Below, in pieces: positions 33,097 through 38,906 of a DNA stretch of 38,906 nt. How positions within the stretch are numbered: the stretch's first letter is position 1; every line of letters starts with the position of its first letter. Source of the stretch: Nocardioides sp. (lineage in GTDB: Bacteria; Actinomycetota; Actinomycetes; Propionibacteriales; Nocardioidaceae); contig JAOPXM010000160.1 in NCBI GenBank assembly GCA_025965125.1, positions 1 through 38,906 of the forward strand. Direction: 5' to 3'. The notes under the pieces were generated by a model. That model saw only the letters and a list, made by a program, of their open reading frames with translations, ran no database searches and had not been told where the DNA came from. The position numbers were made by a program, and so were the translations under genes.

Positions 33097-33591
33097 GTGC
33101 CAAGCTTCGGCCTCCCCGAGGAACGACCCGGGGGACTGGACTCCCCAGCCGCCGTGCGGTTCATCAAGATCATGGCGCGGACCCAGGTCCGGGTCTTCAA
33201 GCTCACGAACGGCCGGATCGGCAACAAGTGGCGGGTCGGCGCCGGCTGGAAGAAGCCGGTGCCGACACTCCTTCTCGAGCACGTCGGACGCAAGTCCGGG
33301 AAGCGGTTCTTGACGCCACTGCTCTACCTCGAGGACGGCCCGGACCTGGTGGTCGTCGCCTCGCAGGGCGGCCTGCCGAAGAACCCGCAGTGGTACCCCA
33401 ACCTGTTGGCACACCCGGACACCCGAGTGAGTCTGAAGGGTGAGCGGGACCGGCCGGTGCGGGCCCGCGCCGTCTCCCCCGAAGAGCGTGATGCGCTGTG
33501 GCCGAGGCTCGTCGAGCTCTATGCCGACTTCGCCAAGTACGCCAGCTGGACCGACCGCGAGATCCCGGTCGTCATCCTCGGGCCGCGCTGA
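33097..33591 (+). CDS. Deazaflavin (F420)-dependent nitroreductase-family protein, Ddn-like
   Basis: A 164-residue protein of the Ddn/Rv3547 family, which uses reduced F420 to reduce quinones and, in M. tuberculosis, nitroimidazole prodrugs. Conserved parts are VPTLLLEHVGRKSGKRFLTPLLYL, GGLPKNPQWYPNLLAHP and the end WPRLVELYADFAKYASWTDREIPVV. GTG 33097 begins 18 bases after the SnoaL-like stop with no clear ribosome-binding site, so the start is uncertain and the next in-frame ATG, after PAAVRFIKI, is possible. It is probably co-transcribed with the SnoaL-like gene and under the same KstR-type site. Confidence 0.87.
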   Translation: MPSFGLPEERPGGLDSPAAVRFIKIMARTQVRVFKLTNGRIGNKWRVGAGWKKPVPTLLLEHVGRKSGKRFLTPLLYLEDGPDLVVVASQGGLPKNPQWYPNLLAHPDTRVSLKGERDRPVRARAVSPEERDALWPRLVELYADFAKYASWTDREIPVVILGPR

Positions 33592-33603
33592 GCGGTTCGG
33601 AGC

Positions 33604-34119
33604 TCACCGGGTCGGCAGCTCGCCTGCCTGGGTGAAGAGCTGGCCGTAGAGCGTTGCGATCACCATGTCGGAGGTGAGCTGGGTCGTCCACCACGCCAGC
33701 GCCTCGTCGTACTGGACCCGTGTGTGGCCGAGCGCGCTCAGGACGCGGTCGACCAGCACGCGGTCCTCGCCGGCCCAGCCGACCGCCCGCGCGACGACGG
33801 CATAGGCGACGAGGGACATGCCGTGCGGCGCCAGCCGAGGGTCGTCCGGAGCGACGCCCGCCCCCGGCCACACAGTGGTCGCAACCTGGGCCTGCACCCG
33901 CTTCGCGGCCTCGACGTCGGCGGGCAGGGGCGCAGCTCCGGGCTCGTGTCCTGGTGGGAGTGGGTGGGTCGCAGCGGAGGCCGAGATCGCGGCCAGGTCG
34001 TCGGCGGTGAAGCCGAGCCCGCGGGCGGCCAGGTCGGAGCGGTAGGTAGCGAGCATGGTCGGCGCCTGCGCCACGATCGCCATCATCGACCGGCTCAACG
34101 CCAGCGGGTCCTGGGTCAT
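33604..34119 (-). CDS. Hypothetical protein, 171 aa
   Basis: Starts MTQDPLALSRSMMAIVAQAP at ATG 34119. The protein looks mostly helical, soluble and without cysteine. It contains a Pro-rich loop (HPLPPGHEPGAAPLPADVEAA) and ends with helices WWTTQLTSDMVIATLYGQLF. Codon use and GC at third positions look like a real gene, and the opposite strand offers no better candidate. It ends 12 bases from the convergent Ddn-like gene. I do not recognise a family. The longer upstream extension of this frame is not supported, as it crosses the promoter of the next gene. Confidence 0.55.
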   Translation of the reverse strand: MTQDPLALSRSMMAIVAQAPTMLATYRSDLAARGLGFTADDLAAISASAATHPLPPGHEPGAAPLPADVEAAKRVQAQVATTVWPGAGVAPDDPRLAPHGMSLVAYAVVARAVGWAGEDRVLVDRVLSALGHTRVQYDEALAWWTTQLTSDMVIATLYGQLFTQAGELPTR

Positions 34120-34189
34120 GAACCGCACCGTAGCGACGTCCGGACGCTCGTGGTCGGAGATCCTCGGATGCCACCCCGACGGTCCCGAC

Positions 34190-34218
34190 TTGGCTCGCCC
34201 CCGGTCCTCCCCGACAAT
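34190..34218 (+). promoter_or_regulatory. Promoter of the membrane-anchored Ig-like gene
   Basis: TTGGCT (34190-34195) and GACAAT (34213-34218) with a 17-base spacer fit a housekeeping-type promoter. The transcript would start near 34225 and carry a leader of about 33 bases with AGGAAG (34243-34248). Confidence 0.45.
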
Positions 34219-34257
34219 GGGGTCGTCCGTCAACCACCACCCAGGAAGACTGTGCCC

Positions 34258-34806
34258 ATGGCCCGCAGCGAGCGTCCGGTCCTGACCGGCCTGGCCGCGC
34301 TGGTGGGCGTCGGCATCCTGGTCGGCCTGTTCCTCGGCGTTGCGGCGCTGGCGGGGACACAGCTGCTCGGGATCAACAGCAACGGCGCCTCGGCGGGGTC
34401 GACATCGGCAGAGTCGTTGTACCTGCCCAAGCCGTCGAGGACCCGGTCCCCATCGGGCCCGCTGATCACCTTGGCTCCGGACCCGAGCGGCACCAGCTCC
34501 CCGAGTGACCAGCCCACCGAGCAACAGACTCCTGACAAGGCCATCTCGCTGTCCTCGGGCCAGACGCAAGTGGGTCAGATGGAGCAGATCGACCTCACCG
34601 GTGTCTACCCGGGAGGTGAGGGCGCAATCCTCCAGGTGCAGCGCTTCCAGGGCGGCACCTGGACCGACTTCCCGGTCACGGCCTCGGTGAGCAACGAGAC
34701 CTTCAGCACGTATGTCCAGACCAGTCAGCTCGGCCGAAACCGGTTCCGCGTCGTCGACACCGACACCGGCCTGGAGTCCAACGAGGTCCGTATCCAGGTC
34801 GGCTGA
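34258..34806 (+). CDS. Membrane-anchored protein with C-terminal Ig-like domain
   Basis: A 182-residue protein starting MARSERPVLTGLAALVGVGI. One hydrophobic helix (about 9-37, LTGLAALVGVGILVGLFLGVAALAG) with a basic start anchors it, and the rest is probably outside the cell. A low-complexity Ser/Thr/Pro linker (about 45-95) leads to a beta-sandwich-like domain (about 96-182: ISLSSGQTQVGQMEQIDLTG, FQGGTWTDFPV, NRFRVVDTDTGLESNEV). AGGAAG lies nine bases before ATG 34258. The last 82 bases overlap the convergent EamA gene. The role is unknown. It could be a surface or envelope protein. Confidence 0.7.
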   Translation: MARSERPVLTGLAALVGVGILVGLFLGVAALAGTQLLGINSNGASAGSTSAESLYLPKPSRTRSPSGPLITLAPDPSGTSSPSDQPTEQQTPDKAISLSSGQTQVGQMEQIDLTGVYPGGEGAILQVQRFQGGTWTDFPVTASVSNETFSTYVQTSQLGRNRFRVVDTDTGLESNEVRIQVG

Positions 34807-35693
34807 GGCCAGGTTGGCTGACGCCCGCTGCGGCGCAGTGCCGAAGCGACCGCCGGCTGCCCGGCGACGACGCCGCCGAGGACCAGCACCATCCCCAGCG
34901 CCTGCGCCCAACCGAACAGCTCACCCGCGACGAGAACGCCGAGCATCGTGCCCACGACCGGGTTGAGCAACCCGATGAGGGACACCGCACCGGCAGGCAT
35001 CCGGCTGAGGCCGTGGAACCAGCAGGCGTACGCCACCACTGTCCCCAGAACGCCGAGCCAGAGGAATCCACCGACCGCAGGAATGTCCACCGGGGGTGGG
35101 GGTCCCTCGACGAGGACACCGACTGGGAGCAGCACGAGCCCGCCCACGACGAGCTGCCAGGAGACGAGAGTGAGCATGTCGACGGGAGCGGGCCAGCGCT
35201 TGACGAGGACGAACCCGAGCGCGGACACCAGCACCGACCCCGATGCGGCGAGCAGCCCGATCGTGTCGACCTCGCCCGGTGAACGGAGGACCAGGAGCGC
35301 GACGCCGACCAGGCCGACGAGCGCCGCGCCGATCCGCAGTCCTCCGGGCCGCTCGTTCACCAGGCCCCAGGCCAGACCCATGACGACCAGGGGCGAGGTC
35401 GCCTGGAGCGTCGCGGCCAGCCCCCCGGGGAGGTGGAACGCGGCGAGGAAGATCAGCGGGAAGAACAGTCCGATGTTGCACACCCCGAGTGCCACCGCTC
35501 GCCACCACCAGATCCCGGTGGGAAGTCGCCGACGGAGTGCGAGCAGGACCAGGCCGGCCGGGAGCGCCCGCACGGTGGCCGCGAAGAGTGGCCTGTCCGG
35601 GGGTAGGAGCTGGTCGCTGACGAGGTACGTCGTGCCCCACGCCGCCGGGGCGACACCAGTGACCAGCGCCGTGCGCCAGGAGAAAGCTTCCAT
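34725..35693 (-). CDS. EamA/DMT-superfamily transporter
   Basis: A 322-residue membrane protein with about ten helices and two EamA repeats, for example PAAWGTTYLVSDQLLPPDRPLFAATVRALPAGLVLLALRR and the second-half GFLWLGVLGTVVAYACWFHGL and VSLIGLLNPVVGTMLGVLVAGE. Members export metabolites or amino-acid-like compounds. ATG at 35693 lies seven bases from a -10-like hexamer on the minus strand, so translation is probably leaderless. The final 25 or so residues after the last helix come from the region overlapping the convergent gene and look unlike the family. The divergent MarR gene is the likely regulator. Confidence 0.88.
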   Translation of the reverse strand: MEAFSWRTALVTGVAPAAWGTTYLVSDQLLPPDRPLFAATVRALPAGLVLLALRRRLPTGIWWWRAVALGVCNIGLFFPLIFLAAFHLPGGLAATLQATSPLVVMGLAWGLVNERPGGLRIGAALVGLVGVALLVLRSPGEVDTIGLLAASGSVLVSALGFVLVKRWPAPVDMLTLVSWQLVVGGLVLLPVGVLVEGPPPPVDIPAVGGFLWLGVLGTVVAYACWFHGLSRMPAGAVSLIGLLNPVVGTMLGVLVAGELFGWAQALGMVLVLGGVVAGQPAVASALRRSGRQPTWPQPTWIRTSLDSRPVSVSTTRNRFRPS

Positions 35694-35694
35694 G

Positions 35695-35726
35695 GAAGAT
35701 ACTATATCTTCCCAGTAAGATATAGT
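35695..35726. promoter_or_regulatory. MarR operator and divergent -10 elements
   Basis: ACTATATCTT (35701-35710) and AAGATATAGT (35717-35726) form a perfect 10-bp inverted repeat with a 6-base spacer. GAAGATA-CTA-TATCTTC (35695-35711) is an overlapping second dyad. TATAGT occurs at the outer end of each arm, six bases before the MarR ATG on the plus strand and seven before the EamA ATG on the minus strand. Binding of the MarR dimer would block both promoters. The AT-richness stands out sharply from its surroundings. Confidence 0.7.
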
Positions 35727-35732
35727 CCAGGG

Positions 35733-36230
35733 ATGGCGTCCCCACCAGACCACGTCGGTCGGATCATGGCCCAGTGGCACGCGGAGCGACCCGACCTCGA
35801 CGTGTCACCCCAGGGCATCATCGGACGGCTGCACCGGCTCGCGGCCCGGTTGACCGAGGAGCTGGTCGCGGTCTACGCGGAGTTCGGCCTGGGCGAGGGG
35901 GAGTTCGACATCCTCGCCACGCTGCGACGCAGCGGGGGGACCTTCGAGCTCGCGCCCGGTGACCTGGCCGCTCAGTCCATGGTGTCCTCGGGAGCGATCA
36001 CCAAACGCGTGGACCGATGCGTGGAGAGCGGCTGGGTCAGCAGACGGGTCAGCGAGAACGACGCCCGCGGGCGGGTCGTTGCCCTCACCCCGGCCGGCCG
36101 CGCACTGATCGACCGTGCCTTCGAGGCGCACATGGCCAACGAGGCGCGCCTCGTCGCCGGGCTGAACGAGCTGGAGCGGGCGCGGCTGGCGCACCTGCTG
36201 GAGGTCTGGGGAAGGGCGCTCGATGTCTGA
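35733..36230 (+). CDS. MarR-family transcriptional regulator
   Basis: A 165-residue winged-helix regulator. Dimerisation helices are at both ends. The DNA-binding part is FDILATLRRSGG, then LAPGDLAAQSMVSSGAITKRVDRCVESGWVSRRVSENDARGRVVALTPAG, which is the recognition helix and wing in the usual order. ATG 35733 is the only reasonable start and lacks a ribosome-binding site, in line with a leaderless transcript. It most likely represses itself and the divergent EamA transporter until an exported ligand is bound. Confidence 0.9.
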   Translation: MASPPDHVGRIMAQWHAERPDLDVSPQGIIGRLHRLAARLTEELVAVYAEFGLGEGEFDILATLRRSGGTFELAPGDLAAQSMVSSGAITKRVDRCVESGWVSRRVSENDARGRVVALTPAGRALIDRAFEAHMANEARLVAGLNELERARLAHLLEVWGRALDV

Positions 36231-36256
36231 GCCTCTGTCGGGGTGCGTCGTCGGCA

Positions 36257-36306
36257 TCGGCCCGGCGGTGGCGCGGCTGTTGCCGCTGCCCACTCCACCG
36301 GGCCGA
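36257..36306. terminator. Hairpin between convergent MarR and aldo/keto reductase genes
   Basis: Perfect 9-bp arms TCGGCCCGG (36257-36265) and CCGGGCCGA (36298-36306), with GGTGG/CCAC pairing possible inside the loop. It lies between two convergent stop codons and could end transcription from both sides. No T-run is present. Confidence 0.4.
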
Positions 36307-36320
36307 CGCGAGTCGGTGTC

Positions 36321-37166
36321 TCAGGCGGGCACGTAGTCGAACGTGTCGGGGTTCGGCCCGGTGCGGCCCGACTCGCCCTGGTCGAGGGCGCTGATCGCGG
36401 AGACCTCACCTGGCGTGAGCGAGAAGTCGAAGATGTCGAAGTTCTCGCGCATCCGCTCGAGGTGCATGGACTTCGGGAACACGATGTCGCCACGTTCGAT
36501 GTGCCAGCGCAGGGTGACCTGCGACGGGGTCTTGCCGTGTGAGGCGGCGATCTTGCCGATCACCTCGTCATCGAGCACCTTCCCCTGCGCGATCGGGGAC
36601 CAGGCCTCGACCTCGATGCCGTGCCGGATCGACGCGGCGCGGGCGTCCTCGTTGGTGAAGTACGGATGGACCTCGATCTGGTTCACGGCAGGCACGACGC
36701 CGGTCTCGGCGACGATGCGGTCGAGGTGCGCGGGCTGGAAGTTCGAGACACCGATGGAGCGGGCTCGGCCGTCGGCCACGAACTCGGCAAGTGTCTGCCA
36801 TGTCGAGACGAAGTCGCCGTCGTACAGCGTCGGCAGGGGCCAGTGGATCAGGAACAGGTCGAGCTGCTCGAGGCCGAGCTTCTGAAGAGTCTCGTCGAAC
36901 GCACGGCGGGCGTCGTCCGGTCGGTGATAGCCGTTGTTGAGCTTGCTGGTGACGTAGAGCTCCTCGCGCGGGATCGTGGAAGCCTTGATTGCCTCGCCGA
37001 CCTCCTGCTCGTTCTGGTACATCTGCGCGGTGTCGATGTGGCGATAACCCGCCTCGAACGCCTTGGTCACCGTGTCCGCGGTCTGGGCCGGCGGCACCTG
37101 GAAGACCCCGAATCCAAGCTGCGGGATGGTCGTCTGGTTGTTGAGGGCGATGGTGGGAACGGTCAT
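36321..37166 (-). CDS. Aldo/keto reductase
   Basis: A 281-residue AKR with an NADPH-dependent (alpha/beta)8 barrel. Motifs are GFGVFQVPP, GYRHIDTAQMYQNE (catalytic Asp and Tyr), YVTSKL (Lys), LDLFLIHWP (His), RSIGVSNF, NQIEVHPY and the cofactor segment FPKSMHLERMRENFDIFDF. All four catalytic residues are present. It resembles 2,5-diketo-D-gluconate reductase-type enzymes, but the substrate cannot be assigned. The start codon overlaps TGTCATGACA (37166-37175), a 10-bp palindrome, and no strong ribosome-binding site is seen. Confidence 0.92.
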   Translation of the reverse strand: MTVPTIALNNQTTIPQLGFGVFQVPPAQTADTVTKAFEAGYRHIDTAQMYQNEQEVGEAIKASTIPREELYVTSKLNNGYHRPDDARRAFDETLQKLGLEQLDLFLIHWPLPTLYDGDFVSTWQTLAEFVADGRARSIGVSNFQPAHLDRIVAETGVVPAVNQIEVHPYFTNEDARAASIRHGIEVEAWSPIAQGKVLDDEVIGKIAASHGKTPSQVTLRWHIERGDIVFPKSMHLERMRENFDIFDFSLTPGEVSAISALDQGESGRTGPNPDTFDYVPA

Positions 37167-37258
37167 GTCATGACAAAACCACCGACGTCCAAACCGTTGG
37201 ATCTGACGAGGCCGCTCCGCGACCGGCTCGGAATCACTCCGCCAGCGACAATGGTCCG

Positions 37259-37714
37259 GTGAGCGAACTTCCGCACTACACCGACTACGACACCCGTCTC
37301 GCTGCCTACGCGGTGATCGTCGACGAGCAGGAGCGCCTCCTGCTGGCCCTGTGGAACGAGGGTGGCGAGCGCCGCTGGACGTTGCCGGGCGGCGGAGTCG
37401 AGCTGTCCGAGTCGGTCGAGGAGGCCGCCGTTCGCGAGGTGCGCGAGGAGACGGGATACGACGTACGCCTCGGTGCCCTGCTCGCGGTCGACACCTACGT
37501 GCTGCCCGGCTCCCGGCGGCACAGCGGGTCTGGCCGCCCGCTCAAGGCGGTCCGGGTGGTGTTCGCCGCAGAGATCGTCGGCGGCGAGCTGACCCACGAG
37601 GTGGAGGGCAGCACCGACGAGGCTCGCTGGGTGCCGTTGACGGAAGTGAGCTCACTTCCACGCGTCTCGCTGGTCGACCTCGCACTGCGGCTGCTGGGTC
37701 GGCCGACGCGGTGA
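37259..37714 (+). CDS. Nudix hydrolase
   Basis: A 151-residue pyrophosphohydrolase. The Nudix box GX5EX7REUXEEXGU is complete at residues 45-67 (Glu 51, Arg 59, Glu 60, Glu 63, Glu 64, Gly 66), so the catalytic metal site is intact. The substrate is a nucleoside diphosphate linked to another moiety, but the type cannot be read from the sequence. GTG 37259 has no ribosome-binding site. GACAAT (37247-37252) six bases upstream fits a leaderless promoter. The next gene starts seven bases after the stop, so the two are probably co-transcribed. Confidence 0.88.
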   Translation: MSELPHYTDYDTRLAAYAVIVDEQERLLLALWNEGGERRWTLPGGGVELSESVEEAAVREVREETGYDVRLGALLAVDTYVLPGSRRHSGSGRPLKAVRVVFAAEIVGGELTHEVEGSTDEARWVPLTEVSSLPRVSLVDLALRLLGRPTR

Positions 37715-37721
37715 CCCCTCC

Positions 37722-38480
37722 GTGAATCTGACGCCGGAATCCACGGCGGCGCTCGAGGAGATCGTCGACCGTGACGATCCCGGGATCCTCGGCCTCGTGC
37801 TCTCGGGATCGGCCGCGCGCGAGATGGCGACCGAGCACTCGGACGTCGACGTCTACGTCGTGCTGACGGACGACGCCGCGCGGGGACGGCTGAGCCAGAA
37901 GTCCCCCGCGATCGACGAGATCCCGGTCACCCTCGCCTGGCTCGAGTCGCCGGGCGTCCTGGGCAGCGACGAGTGGTGGTGTCGCTGGTCGTTCGCCTGG
38001 GCTCGCATCCTCCGCGACCACACCGGTGGGCGGCTCGAGGCCGCGCTCGCCCGGCAGGCGACGCTGGTCGGCGCGGAGCGCGAGGACGTGCTGACCGACC
38101 GGCTCGACGGCTACGTCAACTTCGTCTTCCGGGCGCTCAAGGCCGACCGCGACGGGCGGTCGCTCGAGCGGCGGCTGGACTCGGCCGAGTCGGTCCCGTG
38201 GTTGCTCGACACCGTCTTTGCACTGGCTGGCCGGGTCCGGCCGTACAACAAGTACCTGCCCTGGGAGCTGCGCGAGCACCCGCTCGGGGCCGCCGCGTGG
38301 GCGCCGGACCGCCTGCTCCCGCTGCTGGAGCGGATGCTCGACGGGGACCCCTCCGCCCTGCGTGCCGGTTTCGCCGCGGTCGAGTCGGCCTGTCGCGACG
38401 ACGACGCCGACGAGGGCCGTACCCGGCTCGGCGACCTCATCGACAGCTGGGGCAACCAAATCCTGTTGCTCCGGGAATAA
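37722..38480 (+). CDS. Nucleotidyltransferase-domain protein
   Basis: A 252-residue protein with the minimal nucleotidyltransferase motif GSAAREMATEHSDVDVYVV: Gly 29, Ser 30 and the DxD metal ligands Asp 41 and Asp 43. The C-terminal half is helical (DGYVNFVFRALKADRDGRSLERRLD and YNKYLPWELREHP), as in aminoglycoside-adenylyltransferase-like and kanamycin nucleotidyltransferase-like proteins. A resistance role is not supported by the sequence alone. GTG 37722 lies seven bases after the Nudix stop and has no clear ribosome-binding site. Many chromosomal actinobacterial members have no known substrate. Confidence 0.78.
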   Translation: MNLTPESTAALEEIVDRDDPGILGLVLSGSAAREMATEHSDVDVYVVLTDDAARGRLSQKSPAIDEIPVTLAWLESPGVLGSDEWWCRWSFAWARILRDHTGGRLEAALARQATLVGAEREDVLTDRLDGYVNFVFRALKADRDGRSLERRLDSAESVPWLLDTVFALAGRVRPYNKYLPWELREHPLGAAAWAPDRLLPLLERMLDGDPSALRAGFAAVESACRDDDADEGRTRLGDLIDSWGNQILLLRE

Positions 38481-38513
38481 GCCGGGCCGAACCTCCGTTG
38501 AGCAGAGTGAGCA

Positions 38514-38906
<393 letters not shown>

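Noticed and set aside
33724..34257. Upstream extension of the Ig-like membrane protein gene on the plus strand
   Set aside because: The in-frame extension has no homology or membrane topology sense, crosses a promoter at 34190-34218 and opposes the minus-strand gene. ATG 34258 has a good ribosome-binding site just before a membrane helix.
37166..37175. TGTCATGACA palindrome at the aldo/keto reductase start codon as an operator
   Set aside because: A single 10-bp palindrome over a start codon is too easily produced by chance in 39 kb, and there is no adjacent regulator gene in divergent position.
37722..38480. Antibiotic-resistance call for the nucleotidyltransferase
   Set aside because: Only the general GSx10DxD motif supports it. 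No residue pattern specific for an aminoglycoside-modifying enzyme was recognised, and there is no mobile context.

Overview
This window looks like chromosomal DNA of a high-GC Gram-positive actinobacterium, most like Nocardioides and relatives. The reasons are the very high GC content, frequent GTG starts, F420-type enzymes, a KstR-like operator in a cluster resembling part of the mycobacterial steroid region, and a HAIR-type operator in front of dnaK. No rRNA, tRNA, CRISPR array, prophage or insertion sequence was recognised. Both edges cut genes: hutF on the left and dnaK on the right.

Bases 1-2377 hold the end of a histidine-degradation operon (hutF, hutI). Bases 2378-7105 hold regulatory and membrane functions: a 48-residue protein behind a long RNA hairpin that overlaps its ribosome-binding site, a large AAA/LuxR regulator, a SigJ/ECF41-type sigma factor with a good match to its own promoter class, and a two-helix channel-like protein without a potassium filter. 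Bases 7197-8858 hold a divergent pair: an NAD(P)-binding oxidoreductase and a sucrase/ferredoxin-like protein.

Bases 8860-15546 look like an oxidative catabolic island. A divergent short-chain dehydrogenase faces an operon of flavin monooxygenase, TetR regulator, alpha/beta hydrolase and cytochrome P450. All three junctions of that operon are 4-base ATGA overlaps. An MFS transporter follows, behind two near-identical 24-26 bp perfect palindromes. Together the enzymes could hydroxylate a substrate, oxidise it to a ketone, insert oxygen to give an ester and cleave the ester. The substrate is unknown.

Bases 15731-25292 encode three secreted proteins. The first has an ice-binding-like (DUF3494) domain and three Ig-like repeats. 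The other two are giant Ig-repeat proteins that share a similar layout and a two-cysteine C-terminal domain. None has a visible wall anchor. Bases 25310-28338 hold a DUF1772 membrane protein with a divergent AraC regulator, then a three-gene operon resembling orphan type VII secretion substrates.

Bases 28409-33591 match part of the mycobacterial steroid-catabolism region: an LLM-type F420 enzyme, a DUF1214 protein, a short-chain dehydrogenase and a sulfotransferase-like protein in the order of Rv3531c-Rv3530c-Rv3529c, with divergent SnoaL-like and Ddn-like genes. A perfect match to the KstR core lies between the divergent units. The rest (33604-38906) contains an unknown protein, a membrane-anchored Ig-like protein, a MarR/EamA pair with a symmetric operator, an aldo/keto reductase, a Nudix hydrolase, a nucleotidyltransferase and the start of dnaK.

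Two recurring signals cross these regions. Several genes have a -10-like hexamer 6-8 bases before the start codon, which suggests leaderless mRNAs. A roughly 78 bp element with two copies of a GCGC-NATN-GCGC motif exactly 51 bp apart occurs once inside hutF and once upstream of the sulfotransferase gene.
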